Positions 1-12,659 of a stretch of 64,000 nucleotides of DNA are shown in pieces. The translations under genes and the position numbers were made by a program. Position 1 is the stretch's first letter. Each line of letters begins with the position of its first letter. Source of the stretch: Desmodus rotundus (taxonomy: Eukaryota; Chordata; Mammalia; Chiroptera; Phyllostomidae); assembly GCF_022682495.2 (NCBI RefSeq), contig NC_071391.1, positions 126,647,896-126,711,895 on the forward strand, written 5' to 3'. Under the pieces are notes generated by a model. That model worked only from the letters and a program-made list of their open reading frames with translations, made no database searches and was not told the origin of the DNA.

Positions 1-269
1 CCCTGCTCATACCTGTCTAATTACCTACTATAAAAGTACGGCAAATTGTTTTGGGTGGGGAGTAACAGCATGCACTGAGATCCCTGTGATAGGGGAAAAC
101 AAGATTTTTCAGTGAACTAAAAAGCTAGTGGGGCTACAAAGCAAAGACCTGGAGACAGATTTTGCGAAACTATGTGGATCATAGATTTGGGCTTGTAAGT
201 ACCTAGGCAAGACACTGAGGGTATACACAGTTTAAGAGATTACCCTGACACAATAGCAAGAGAAATAAT

Positions 270-685
270 TTGTGTCCATTGACATAAACAAAATGTGGTA
301 TTATACATAGCAAAGAAATATACTTCAGTCTTAAAAGGAAAGAAATCTGACATACTACAACACAGATGAACCTTGAAGATATGATATTAAGTGAAATGAG
401 CCAGCCACGGGAAGAGAAATACTGTATGACTCCGTTTATATCAGGCACCTAGAGTAGTCTAACTGATAAACACAGAAAGTGGAAGGGTGACTGCCAGAGG
501 CTGGGGGAAGAGGGAGATGGGGAGTTGTTTAATGAACGTGAAGCTTGAGTTTTGCAAGATGAAAAAGAATTCTGGAGGTTGGTTGCACAACAATGTGGAT
601 GTACTTAACACAACTGCACTGTGCACTTAAAAATGGTTAAAATGGCAAATTTCTTGTTAATGTATTTCACCACATTTAGAAAGAA
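270..685 (+). repeat. L1 3' end fragment (old mammalian L1M type)
   Basis: The segment follows the well-known 3' region of old L1 elements: an 'accttgaagatatgatatta' stretch, then 'gccagaggctgggggaag', then 'cacttaaaaatggttaaaat' near the end. It reads in the + direction and ends at a purine-rich tract. No open frame remains. The family is assigned by memory of the consensus. Confidence 0.75.
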
Positions 686-738
686 GGAGGAAGGGGGAAG
701 GGGGGAGGAGGCAGAGAGAGAGAGAGAGAGAGAGAGAG
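679..738. repeat. Purine tract with (AG)n microsatellite
   Basis: Every base from 679 to 738 except the C at 712 is a purine, and 713-738 is an uninterrupted AG dinucleotide repeat. It directly follows the 3' end of the L1 fragment and probably grew from its tail. Confidence 0.95.
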
Positions 739-754
739 CTGTCTAGCCACACAA

Positions 755-960
755 ACACAGAAGAAACTTAAATGCATATTGCTAAGTGAAAGAAGCCCAT
801 GAAATAGCTACATGCCGTGATTCCAACTATATGGGAAAAACAAAATTATGGAGACAGTCAAAAGGCCAGGGGTGACCAGGAATTTCAGGGGAGGGAGGGA
901 GGGAGGGATGAACTGGTAGAGCACGGAGAATTTTTAAGGCACTGAAACTACTCTATATGG
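755..960 (+). repeat. Second L1 3' fragment with (GGGA)n
   Basis: Text such as 'aaatgcatattgctaagtg' and 'ccaactatatgg' matches the same part of the L1 3' region as the fragment just upstream. It contains a GGGA repeat at 888-907. This is a second, independent or duplicated L1 3' piece. Confidence 0.55.
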
Positions 961-974
961 ATACCTCTATGAAC

Positions 975-1210
975 ATTGGAGTACAAGTACCTGTTTAAAT
1001 CCCTGCTTTCAAGTATTTTGGGTATATACCTTAAAGTAGAATGGTTGCATGATATGGTAATTCTATGTTTAATTTGTTTTGAGGACCTGCCCCTACTGCT
1101 TTACCCTTTTACATTCCCATTGGCAATGCATAAATGTTCGTTTCTCCATATCCTTCCCAACAATTTTCTTTCCCTTTTTTAAAAAATAATAGTTATCCTA
1201 ATGGGGCTGA
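975..1210 (-). repeat. L1 fragment, antisense
   Basis: 'gggtatataccttaaagtag', 'gcatgatatggtaattctat' and 'ttacattcccattggcaatg' are antisense L1 ORF2 3'-part sequence. It is degenerate, and short open frames here are not genes. Confidence 0.6.
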
Positions 1211-2016
1211 AGTAGGGTGTCCCATAGTTTCCATGTCTTGCAAACAGAGGCACTGCCAGTCTTTTCTCCCAGACTATATTCATTTTCAAGGTGTGTGTAT
1301 AGTGAACATCCGGCAGAGATAACGTCTGCGTCTAGAGCAGAGGACAGGTTAGATATCTTGATATCCAGGACAATAAAGATAATGGCTCCCTCGAGGGCAA
1401 AGGTCAGACATATTTGCTTGCAACCCGATCATATTATTGTTTACTATATTGAACCTCGTACTAGGTAAAGTCACAGTAAATACAAAACTGAATCTTGATC
1501 AAATTACAACACCACCGATGCTAGAACAACACAATTTACTGCTACCAAGCACACGCTTTAAGAACCCAGCTGTTCGGTGTCCTCCCTGTCAAATGAGCAA
1601 GAACCAGGTTCAGCAGCAGGGCTTTTCCTTCACATCTATTAAGACTTTATTTAAAGAACTCCCACTGGCTTTCTGCTTTCACTTGCACACCAGTCTGAGT
1701 TCTTAAAGGGAATTCTCTATGAAATCAGTTTTTCCTGAATGTGTTTGATGATAATTCCGAGAATGAGCGATTCCTTGAAACTTCATTATGTGTAAATACT
1801 ATCTCTCCTTTCTTACAGAGGAATTTTCCCCAGGAAATGTATGGTCACCTTTAATTCACTTAAAGAACAATGTTGGTTATTCAAATGAAAAATTACAATA
1901 TCCAAATACTTGCAATCAGCTCTTGGGAGAGGCAGTGGTGTACTTCCACATTTCAGCTGACACACCACAGGTCCTTTTATCAGTGGAGGTAAAAGTAGGG
2001 CCATATATAATTTATT
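1211..2016. other. Intergenic, nothing recognised
   Basis: AT-rich single-copy-looking sequence. The open frames here (up to about 125 codons) have no family resemblance, no codon bias and no splice context, and I see no RNA gene. Confidence 0.5.
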
Positions 2017-2047
2017 CTCTCTCTCTCTCTCTCTCTCTCTCCCTCTC
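2017..2047. repeat. (CT)n microsatellite
   Basis: Twelve CT units from 2017 to 2040, followed by an imperfect CCCTCTC end. It accounts for the Ser-Leu run in the + strand open frame and the Arg-Glu run in the - strand frame over it. Confidence 0.95.
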
Positions 2048-3325
2048 ATTGCTTTCCAGTAGAATTGCAGAAAGGAATTCTCACTCCTCTTCTGTTTCCC
2101 AGGAGGGGTTGCCTTTGTTACAGCTCAACTATAAGCTTTATATGGAGTTGCAGCTTTCAAAATAGAGCATTAATTGGAAGCAATTATCCAATTATACCAG
2201 CTGTGACTATGCTGTATAATGAATATTTACCAAGAAAAGAACACATTTAACAGATGATTTAATATAGCAGCCTGGCATAATGAATCTGCAACTGACACTC
2301 CAATCACATAGCTAGTTTTCACTGGCTACAGTATTGAAGGGTACATCGGTAGCTCGAGTCATTGCAAAAACTGAAATAAAGACTATTACACTTGGTTTTC
2401 AAAGCAGTGTCAACTGTAGGTGATGTAAATTTCAAAAGTAATCAGAAAGTTTATGCTTGTTTATTATCTAAAATGAGTGAGATTTCTCCAACCACTTGAT
2501 TTTAAAAGTAGGTGTGCCTTCAACTTTAATCAAATTTTTAAAAAATTCTTTTGAAGCTTTTTGTGTGTACCCTGAAGTCTTATTATAGGACTGTCCTTGA
2601 AACTGATGCTTTGGAGCCACTTTAGGTTCTGCTCAGATAAGCACCGAGAAGAACCTGCCCTGTGTGAAATTCCACTCTGCAGCCAATGGTGTGATAATGA
2701 GCTGTGGGGTAGTCATTTACTGCCGGTAATCTATTCAGCTGCAGGAGTGCTGACCAAGTGCTTGAGGGGCAACAGGCTTTGGCTTGGCTAGCATTGATTA
2801 TATGGATGTGAAGATAATCCGTTCGCTGTCAAGGAATATTTTTATGGGCAAAAATCCACTACTGACACTTGCAAAATTGGCTTTGGGAGAAATGTTTCAT
2901 CTGTTTGTTAGCTTTATATTAAAGAAACAAAACAAAGGATCCAAAACACGTTGCCACCAACTCTTGAGTCATCTTATTGGTGTTGTCTTGACAAAGAGAT
3001 GCCCTTCCCCTATGTGCTATGATGTCACCTTTGTCCAATCATAACCTTTCTTATGAGAGTGGGGGATAACTCTCTGGAGACAAGGTGAGTGACAGCAGCA
3101 AGCAATGCAGCAGTCACTAGGCAACAGGATCCAGCCCTTCAGTGGAAGAGAATTTTCAAACATTTAACCCTCACGCCTTCAGGGCTTCTCGTCACTGATA
3201 TGGCAGTAATCTCTGGACAAAAGAACTAATATGAACAATGTAGCTTTGTTTTCCCCTAAAGCCATGTCTCTAGAGACAATATGAGGGATCATTCTGTTTA
3301 GGATTAAGGACATTACTTGGTTTGA
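2048..3325. other. Intergenic, nothing recognised
   Basis: No repeat or gene recognised. Short open frames only, none longer than 86 codons. Confidence 0.5.
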
Positions 3326-3327
3326 AA

Positions 3328-3420
3328 AGATTGGTAAAGTTACTATGCTATACACCTGAAACTATTACAAAATAATATTGAGTGTAAACTTTAATTGAAA
3401 AAAAAATTTAAAACAAAATC
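3328..3420 (+). repeat. L1 3' end fragment
   Basis: 'tgctatacacctgaaactat' followed by A/T-rich sequence ending in an A run is typical of the last about 90 bp of old L1 elements in the + direction. Confidence 0.6.
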
Positions 3421-5125
3421 TTGGCAAATTGAGAAAATTTTAAAACCTTTTTTCACTTGGGTCACAGAACAAGCAACACAATTAGCTCCTCTGTGTGTTT
3501 AGAACTGTTGCTCAGTTGTTCCCCATAAGCCAGTCTGCCACACAGGTGTGTAGTTTGTGCCTTGGACAGGCATGCTGCTGGGGGAGGGTTGGTGGTGAGT
3601 GGAGCTGAAATCAGCCTGTACTCTGGGCCGAGACACACCCTTCTGCTGGCAGTCTTTAGAAAGGTATCTTTATCTAATTTGTCGCCCTGATGAGATGCCA
3701 TTTTGTAATTTGCTGGAGGTGGTGCCTTTTCCTAATTTGCACAAACTTGCTGTATGTGATCTGGATGGGGGGACCCTATAAATACAGCTTATTTTTCCAA
3801 CTACCCAGAAAGTCTACAATATTATCTCTCCCTCTTTTTCACTTGACCATGCTAGAGAATTTAGCACAGGGCTTGACAGACCCTTGAGAGACAGGTGAGA
3901 CTGGTGGTATAATTTCCAAACTGGATTTACAGAATCATCTCATTCAAATTGTTTTGGTTTCTAGAAAAACAAAAAGTGTTAGAACTTCTCTCACGAAAAG
4001 ATGACAGAATAAGGGTAAAAATACTGCAAGGTCACAGAGCCCAACGGGTTCAATCACTATGTGAGCTTCTAAAATAAACAGTGTGTGTATTTTTTAGACA
4101 AGTCCAGTTGCTGAACTGAACTGTCTCTGCATGACCCTTTTTTGTGGCACTGGAGGCTGCACACCCCTGGCCTTTTCCAGGGGTTAACTTCCAAGCAACA
4201 TTCAGAACTCAACAGAGGTCATTTCCTCTCTAACCCCAAAACTCTAGCTCGGCATCCCGCTAGCCTGGTCGGTCCCTCAGCACCTGGATGTGACACTGTC
4301 ACGCTGGGACGTTTGGTCCGTTTCCCAGTCTGCACACTCCTAGTTTGTGTTTAACTACTGTAAATTGGATAAGTGTACACGGTGAATCTGAATCTGATGT
4401 CCTTGTATATCTGCAGAATGTTGAGATTACTTATGAAAAATGTCTAAATAAAACTTTTCACTCTTGTATAGCCAAAACCAAGTATGGGAAAAGTAATTGA
4501 CAAACTGTCTAATTTCTGTGATGCCTCCGAAGGACTTATCAGAGTCCTTTGGAGGAGGGGTGGAAGAGAATTTTTCCAAATTTCTACATGTAGAAATATA
4601 GATGAATGCACTATGCATTTAAAGTGTATTAATTTAATTAAAGTGTTTTAATATGGTCCCCATGTTAAAAATAAGCAGAAAAAGAAAAACAAAAACAAAA
4701 TGGTCTTGAGAGTTTTGTGTCTCAGGGATTGGTGCAGTACTTAGCTCAATAAATATTTGTTGAGAGAATCAAAGGGTAAAATAAAAGAATAGACACAAAA
4801 ATGCATTTAAATCTTCAAAGCTTTTGTTACACGGGAGATTTGCCTGTAATTTAGTACTGAAGAGGTAGCTAGCTACAGCCATGTGAACCAGTGAACAGAA
4901 GGGGGCTTGAAGCCCTGAGAGCAACTGTAGGCAGCAAATCGAAACATAAAAGAGCACTCATTGTTTAAACCTTTCCCAAAGGGAGCCTAGACAGCCACAA
5001 TGTGATGGCAAGGTAGGATGCCATCTAAAGGGCCTTACCAGGTGGATTGAATCTAGACTATCCTCCTATCCCATTAATTTGAGTCTGGTCAACTAAGCTT
5101 TCTTAAAAGTGAAACTTGTAAGGAA
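3421..5125. other. Intergenic, nothing recognised
   Basis: Mostly unassigned sequence. A stretch near 4735-4770 ('ctcaataaatatttgttgag') resembles the 3' end of a MIR-type SINE. A TATAAATA string at 3776-3783 has no other promoter signal nearby. Confidence 0.45.
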
Positions 5126-5129
5126 AGTA

Positions 5130-5650
5130 GGAAAATCAATGCATAAAACAAAATCTCAGTGTACCAAAACTCAGGGGATGCAGCTAAAGCAGTGCTAAGA
5201 GGGAAATTTATAGCTAAATGCCTATATTAAAAAAGCAGAAAATTCTCAAATTAATAATCTACACTTCCACCTTAACAAAAACTAGAAAAGGAAGAGCAAA
5301 CTAAACCCAAAGGGAGCAGAAGAAAGGAAATAATAAAAATAAAAGTGGAAATAAATAGAATATCAATAGAGGAAATTAATGCAATCAAAAGTGGGTGTTT
5401 TTGAAAAGATCAAGAAAATAGACAAACTTTTCCTTGACTGACCAAGAAAAAAAAAAAGACACAAATGACTGAAATCAGGAATGGAAATAGGGTCATTTCT
5501 ACCAACCTTACAGAAATTAAAAGAATTTTAAAGAAATACTACAACAATAATATGCCAGTAAATTAGATAACTTAGATGAAAAGGACATATTTCTAGAAAG
5601 ACAAATAACTGAAACTGACTCAAGAAGAAGAAACAGAAAATAGATGTGTG
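5130..5650 (+). repeat. L1 ORF2 fragment, sense, decayed
   Basis: 'ggatgcagctaaagcagtgc' followed by 'gagggaaatttatagc' is the conserved part of L1 ORF2 coding for the AAKAVLRGKFIA-like segment. Later text such as 'gaagcagaagaaaggaaata' style sequence continues the same frame region with many stops. It is a 5'- and 3'-truncated remnant with no functional frame. Confidence 0.75.
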
Positions 5651-5689
5651 TGTAAACATTTTTTTCTTAAAGAATATTTTCCTTTTTAA

Positions 5690-7035
5690 AAAGACTTTAT
5701 TTTTTTTAAGAAGTTTTAGATTCACAGAAAATTGAGAGGAAGGGACAGAGATTTCTTATATACCCACTGTCCTCAGACATGCCCAGGCCACCCCACTATC
5801 AACATCCCTCACTACAGCGGTACATTTGTTACAAACTGATGAACCCACACTAACACATCATAATCACCCAAAGTCCACAGCTGACCTTAGGGTTCACTCT
5901 TGGTTTTATAAATTCTATGGGTTTGGACAAATTAATAATGACGTGTATCCATCATTATAGTATCATACAAAATATTTCCATTCCCCTCCCAACTCTCTGT
6001 CCTCCATCTATTAATCTCTTCCCCCACACCAAAGCCTGGTGACCACTGAGCTTTCGACTCTCTATACTTTGGCTTTTTCCAGAACGCAGTATAGTTGGAA
6101 TCATTAGGTATGTAGCTTTTTCAGATTGGCTTCTTTCTCTTAGTATATGTAGTTAAGGTTCCTCCCTGTCTTTTCATGGCTTATTTCTTTTCAGTGCTGA
6201 ACAATAGCCCATTGTCTGGAAGTTCTGCGATTTACTTATTCATTCACCTATATCTCAGTTGCTACCAAATTTTGGCGATTATGAATAAAGCTGCTATAAG
6301 CATCCACATGCAGGTATTCGTATGGTCATAAATTTTCAAATTACTTGGGTAAATACCAAGGAACTCAATTGCTGAATCATATGGTAAGAGAATGTTTAGT
6401 TTTGTAAGACACCACCAAACTGTCTTGCAAAGTGGTTGTACCATTTTGCATTCCCACTTAAAATATATGAGGATTCCTATTGATCCACATCCTCACTAGC
6501 ATTTGGTGTTGTTCCAGATTTGGGCCATTTTAATAGGTGTGTAGTGGTATCTTGTGGTTTTAATTTGCATTTCCCCGATGATATATGATGTGGAGCACCT
6601 TTTCATATGCCTATTTGTTGTCTGTATGTCTTCTTTGTTGGAGTGCCTGTTAAGGTCTTTGGACCATTTTTTTAACTGGATTGCTTTTACTCTTATTGTT
6701 GAGTTTTAAGAGGTCTTTGTGTATTTTGGATAACAACCCTTTATCAGATTGTCTTTTGCAAATATTTTCTCCCAGACTGTGCTTATCTTCTCATTCTCTT
6801 GACATTGTCTCTCACGGAGCAGAAGGTTTTAATTTAAATGCAGCCCAGCTTATAAATTATTTCTTTCACGGATCGTGCCTGTGGAGTTGTATCTGAAAAG
6901 TCATCGCCATACCCAAGGCCATCTAGATTTTCTCCTGTGTAATCTTCTAAGAGTTTTACAGTTTTCCATTTAGGTGTGCAGTCCATTTTGAGTTAATTTT
7001 TGTAAAAGGTGTAAGGTCTGGATCTAGATTTTTTT
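5690..7035 (-). repeat. L1 3' UTR and ORF2 C-terminus, antisense
   Basis: A T-rich start (the antisense poly(A) tail) is followed by antisense L1 3' UTR ('agattcacagaaaattgaga'), then ORF2 C-terminal sequence. On the - strand 6262-6444 reads with L1-type motifs GIYPSNLKIYDHTNTCMWML and AALFIIAKIW. This places the L1 3' end at the left and the 5' truncation near 7035. The reading frame carries several stops. Confidence 0.85.
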
Positions 7036-7039
7036 TTTT

Positions 7040-9130
7040 TTTGGCATGTGGAAAAGTATTTTCCTTTTAAGAATTATTTTTCTTTTAATATATGTGCAAT
7101 ACAGGTAGAAATAAAGTACAGATTAACAAAAAAGAAGAAAATAACTCCATGACCTGAAGATAACTGATACTATTTTGAGGTGAAACTATCAAATATGTGC
7201 ACATATATATGTATGTAACAGGATGTTAAAATGGGATTCTTTCTACTTCCTTTTGGCTGATGCCCTAAAGGCTGATAACAATAAAATAGGCACCCAAGGG
7301 TCCCACATCCTAAACATCCAAACCGAGGTGCTATGTGTCCTATGCAAACTATGGAGGATAGATTGAGACATTAGGAAACAGGTTCTGCCAGCATGTGAAG
7401 CAACCACCCCTCCAGCCTATAAAAGCGAGAGTTCACGAGTAGTAAGAAAAATTTCTTGGAGGGCCTTTTGACAGGCTGAGTCCTGCCCCAGCTCCCAGGG
7501 GACCAGGAGGGGTACATCTCTTCATCCTAAGCCAAGTGAGAGGGCCTACCAGAGACCCACTCAGAAAGCTTGGCATGTGCCTCCTGGAGTTTGGGGACTG
7601 GGATCCCTTCAGTCGAGAGAAGCCTACACGTGAGAGATGGTGGCGGGCCCTCAGCCTGCCTGCCAGTGAGGACAAAGAGGGGCTGCACTTCTATGGTGAC
7701 AGGGAAAGGTGTGTGAGCTTCACCGGGGGCCGTGTGGGTGTGAGGAGGGAGTTGGTCTGGGTTGTTTTCAAAGGGAACCACACAGGAGGACTCCTGAGTC
7801 AGAGGGCAAAGGGACCAAGAGAGCGTTAGTATGGGCTGAGGGCTTCCAGCCAGAGGAAAAATGGCATCCTCAACAAAGAAACTTGGGAACAACCTGCAAA
7901 GATACCTGCCAGGGAAAGAAGCTGCAATGTTCCATCTGCCACATTCACAGGACAGTCTTCCCCCGGTCCCATTCCAGGGTCCCAGCCTTGGAAGGAAGAA
8001 GAGGACCTAGGGGAGGGCGATGGCAACCATTAACCTTTCCAGGATTCCAGGCTGGAAGCAAGTTGGCCTGGAGGTGGAGATTCCCTTTGAATGGAAAGAA
8101 GTTCAGAATAGATTGGTCATTCTAATCTTCAAAGTAATACTGTCCAGCCAATTGAAAGGACCCAGGAAATCTTTGAAACCTGCCTGAGACTTCATCCAGG
8201 GACAGGAAAAGGACGAATCCAGAGAGTGGGTTTGAAGCAGATGTGGGAGAAAGGGAACACTTGCTTTGTTGTTGCACTTGTGCCTGTCTCATTCAACAAA
8301 ACAGTCATGAATACCAACTATTTTTAAACAAGCATTGGATCGTACCCAGGTTCTTACATAAACAAAGTGACTTAATGTATGTGAAGCTTCTAGCATGATA
8401 TTTAGCATGTAATGAATACTATATATAATAATTAGCTATTATTATCATTATTAATTTTGTAACGTGACTTCTTCATTTAATAATATATCCTAAATATATT
8501 TTTATGTCAGTCAATACAGCTATGGCATATAACCAGTTGTGAGATCCACACAGTTTTATTTGCTAATGTACCCTTCCATTCATAACAGTGTCTGGTACAT
8601 GGTAGGTAGTCAATATACAATTATTCAATGAATCATTTTAAAGTGGATGAAACATGTCGATGTATGGAAGGTACTATATTTATTCATTGATCTCCTATTA
8701 TTGGCCAGAATACACTGAAAACAACCACATCTAGGTGCTTTCCAATCTCTCATGATTATAAACCAGGCCCTAACAAATATCTTTATTTTTGATCTTTGTG
8801 TATATCCTTAATTACTTTCTTTGTATAAGTTCTTAGAAAAGGAATGGCTAGGTCAAAGGGCACAAATGTTTCATTAAAATTTAAAAACTGCTGTCAAATT
8901 TCCTTCTGGAGAGATTTTGGAGGCTTAGGAGGAGTTAGGAATTTCCAAGTACAGGGATTATTTTTATCATTTTGTATATCTCTGGATATTTCCCAGTTCC
9001 AAGAGTTTTGGCATGGTTTCAACCCAAGAAGGATTTCTGCAAGGTTGAAAATAAAAACATATTTCAGAAACTGTTTCTAGGGCATAGTTGACTGAAACAG
9101 AAGGAAAAACAGAGCATTCAGCAACAGAAG
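7040..9130. other. Intergenic; GC-richer block, possible TATA box
   Basis: The block at about 7380-8150 is GC-richer than its surroundings and has overlapping open frames on both strands (up to 138 codons) that look like composition artefacts. TATAAAAG lies at 7418-7425. Sequence around 8550-8640 ('acatggtaggtagtcaatat') resembles a MIR 3' end. No gene recognised. Confidence 0.4.
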
Positions 9131-9338
9131 CAGCAGTGAGTAACTCCTCAGCCCAGCCTCTGCTTGGAATAGAACAGATTCCTCTCCAAGCATCACAGAG
9201 AAGACTTATAAGCCAAAATGCAACTATTTATTGAGCATCTACAAAGTATGGCACTTTGTTGGCTGTCGTGCACAGACAATGCCTGCATGTCCCTTTCTAC
9301 TACACTGACCACTTTAGAGTGCAGGGGCCTGTGTCTGC

Positions 9339-9382
9339 ACCCTCCCCCATCCCCTCTCCTCCCCTCCCCCCACTCTCCCATG
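9339..9382. repeat. Pyrimidine-rich low-complexity tract
   Basis: C/T-rich sequence with several runs of four to six Cs. On the - strand the G runs could form a quadruplex. It lies in a poorly conserved MIR/L2-like neighbourhood (9210-9470). Confidence 0.7.
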
Positions 9383-9479
9383 CCCAGACTCTCCAGGGAA
9401 GAGCCTTTGTTGGCTTCGTGTTGCATCCCTGGCACACAGCAGGAGACATGCAATAGATGCAATATGTATTTGTGAAACT

Positions 9480-11805
9480 GAACAGAATTCCCCTAGGGAA
9501 ATTCTAGAGGGTTTGGCACAAACCCCGGAAAACATACACACATACACATACATTTGAACGACTAATGTCAAATGTGAGAAGCTAAATCACTGTGGTCTTG
9601 ATCTCTCACACTAGAAGCTCAGGTAGATTTAGGATTGTGTCTGTCTGTTCTCAGATGGGTCGGCTGACCCAGATTTGTTCAGCACCAGGATCTAGTCAGA
9701 ACAGATCATCATGATGAGGCTGCACTCTGCTCTCTGGCATGAAATGGCAGACAAAAATCCAAGCCCATATGAACTAGAGGCCCTGAGCCAAGCAACCAAA
9801 AGGCTGTGTACTTCTCTTAGGACCTGTGTGTTGAATCTGCATTTGGACTTCAGCAGGTTCGCTAAGCATTGCAGTAGGTGAAACAGTGTGGTGGAGATGG
9901 CTGGCTGCCTACTCAATGTCCATTCACTCTGCTTCTTCACTAGAGAACCCACTGTTATTAGAGACAGCAAAGCATCTAACTAAAGTTACATAGCCAATGA
10001 GATATAAAGGAAGTTCTTAAAGGAGCCTTATTTGTTTATTCTTTCTGACTTCCACCCTTCTTTCTTCTTACCTAAATCACAGACACAATAGCTGGAGTTC
10101 CAGCAGCCATTTTGTGACCATGAACTTGAGGATGGAAATCCATACTAGGAATGTTACAGCAGAAAAGATAGGAGCCTTGGACAAACTAGCCCAGGACTGC
10201 CTGCTTCCATATTTATTTTACCTGAGAGGAAAACAAACCCTTATCTTGTGTAAGCTATCTTGTCATTCTTGTCATTTGAGGACTCTTTTAGTAGAGGCTG
10301 AAGGTGATTGTTAATGGAATGACTTTCTGTGGGATTAAGGGCACAGTATTTCCATCTGGGAGCATTTTGGAAATTCTTCTTTGGGGGTAGGGGGTTGTGT
10401 TTTTTGTTGCCACAATAAATGGGAGCACTACTTGTATTTAGTAGACAAGAGCCTCAGATGTCCTATTCCAGATGTTCATGCAGATTTATTTAATAAAACA
10501 ATAAAATGTTTATAATTACCTGTGTCTTGAACCTAACATATAAACAGTTTTCCAGGATTACAACTGCCATGTAAAACAAAGAAATCTTGTACTTTGGTTT
10601 TGGGAACTTACTAAGATTTGTTCGGCATTCACAAAATTACATCACCAACGGTAACACTGATTATATGCAATATAACACACCTGTATTGACCTATGTTTCT
10701 AGCTGTCCCGCTCATGGTGAATGTATGATAACTACAGCATTTGGCTCCTTCATTTTATTTGCTAAGGTAGTTGGACCCAAGCATTTTCATACTGAAATAC
10801 ATATGTATTAATAGTTTATTATACTTTATTAATACCTATGTAATGATACTTTATAATAAACTACCTTCCTTTTATTTCTACTTTGACTTTTTACAGACAC
10901 TATGCTGATGTTCTTTTTGAGAAGGTATGTATGTGTAGGCTTATTATCCATATATTTCATCATAGTACCATGATATTTGTTCTAAAAAGGGGGGAGGAGG
11001 GTGAGCATTTGTCTTGACAGTGCCCATTGTCCTAACTGATTGGACTTACACTCAGCCTTTGTCTGCCTCTCTGCTTTGGTGCTGAGAGGCAGAAAGGCCT
11101 GGCAATGGAGAGCTGAGTGTCTGGGGTCTGCCTGTGAAAGCAAAACAGGCGTGGTGTTTACATTTATTTGTGGCAAGCCTGGCTTTGGGCATCAATGCGG
11201 AAGATGCCTTGTGCAATGTCATTTGAGAACTAATTATCTCTGAGAGATTTGAGTATTAGTCCGTCATCTACCACTGACAACTCTGTACATTATTTTATCG
11301 GAGGACACAGAATTAGGGCAGAATGGTCTGTTGATAGAGGGGAGGCAGAGCAAGGAGCAGTTCTGGGACTCCAGGGGCTCAGGAAGGAGAAGGGAGGTGA
11401 AGGAACCGCCGTGGCCATCTGGGGGTGGGGGAAGAGTGCCAGGGGAAACAGCACAGCCCAGGCTACCAAGGGGACCTGCAGCATGGCCAGCCCACTGTTT
11501 GCCTTGGTCACCCCACTGGAGTGACTGAATTAACCACATCTCACACTCTTTAATTGGAGCAGATAATTGGCAAGCTGGCTCTGTGCACAGGAAATGTGTT
11601 CAGATAGATTTGGCAGAGTGGAACAGGAAGAATGGGGACCACCTGATTTCATCCTGTGCCAAGGAGGGTGACACAAAGAGGCAGTGTCCCTTATGGAGCC
11701 CTGCCCAGCAAAGCGTGGGGATGGAGAACCCTGTGCACACCCGCAGGCGTGTGGGATCCTCCTGGAAAGATAGCTGGAGCAGGTGACGGTCTGGGGCTCC
11801 GGGGC
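9480..11805. other. Intergenic, nothing recognised
   Basis: No gene or clear repeat family. It includes an AT-rich inverted repeat at 10812-10863, described among the findings. The 11,260-11,540 open frames on both strands are shadows of a G-rich segment. Confidence 0.4.
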
Positions 11806-11809
11806 TGGG

Positions 11810-11890
11810 CTCAGTGGTTAAGCTGCTTTGTGACTTTGGGCTAGGAATTTAACCTCTTTCTGTCTGTTTCCTCATCTCTAAAACAATTGA
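11810..11890 (+). repeat. MIR-type SINE fragment
   Basis: 'tttgtgactttgggctagga' followed by 'ttcctcatctctaaaacaat' matches the MIR core region (ctgtgtgaccttgggcaag ... cctcatctgtaaaatg). Confidence 0.7.
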
Positions 11891-12574
11891 GGGGGAAAAT
11901 GTTACAACCCTGTTATAATCATGTCACTCCATTCCATCCAATCCACAGACATTGCTTGAATGCCCACTCCGTGGGTAGAACTCTGCCAGGAGCTATGCCT
12001 GCTTCCTTGAATCCCTGTGGGGGTGAGATGGGTGTAAAACAAACAAATATAAACAATCCTGGCAGGGTGTTTTAAATCTTCACCTTCTCCCCAGATAAAT
12101 CTCAAGCAACTTCCACTTCGGGTTAGGAAATATCTTGGTCAACCCCCATCCCCAGCCCTTTGCCTATCTTTAAGAGATGCAGGGGAGAAGGACTGCTTGG
12201 AGATGGCCGTTGCCAGGACAACAGAAACCAAACACCAGTGAAGGTGTCATCATTTCTGGGGATGTGGGAAGTGAAGTGTTTGCCTGATGACCATCCTGTA
12301 ACTGCCAGGGGCCCTTTTCCAGCTACATTTTGGAATCAGCTGGGAAATGTGCTCAGGTCCAGAAAGGAAGTGAGGGTCAGTGAGCTCCAGAACAACGGCT
12401 CCTTTGGAAAGATTCATCCTCATTTGCTCCTGGCTTAGGGTTGGTTTATGATGACTGTTTCCTGGGGATTTCCAACCTGACTGCAAGGAGCCCAGGCCCC
12501 AGCTCGTGCCCACGCAGAGGGCAGAGATGCTGTGTTTCCTGCACGACTTTCTCTGTCCTGCAGCGGGTAGACAA

Positions 12575-12655
12575 AGGGAGTCCGGAGACCAAGCTTGTGT
12601 GACCCTGGGCAAGTCTCTTTGCCTCCCTGAGTGTCACTGTAGCAACTGAGACATT
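12575..12655 (+). repeat. MIR-type SINE fragment
   Basis: 'cttgtgtgaccctgggcaag' and the following 'tctctttgcctccctgagtg' match the MIR core. The remainder of the element is lost. Confidence 0.65.
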
Positions 12656-12659
12656 CAGT

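Noticed and set aside
5130..7035. Opposed L1 pieces as a twin-priming inversion of one insertion
   Set aside because: Twin priming inverts the 5' end. Here the antisense L1 has its poly(A) end at the junction with the sense piece, so two separate fragments are more likely.
7709..8125. A 138-codon open frame
   Set aside because: It overlaps several frames on the other strand in a GC-richer block, and shows no family motif, Kozak context or exon structure.
9652..9671. Palindrome tgggtcggctgaccca as an oestrogen-response-like element
   Set aside because: The half-sites would be separated by two bases instead of three and each has a mismatch, so it is not a credible nuclear receptor site from sequence alone.
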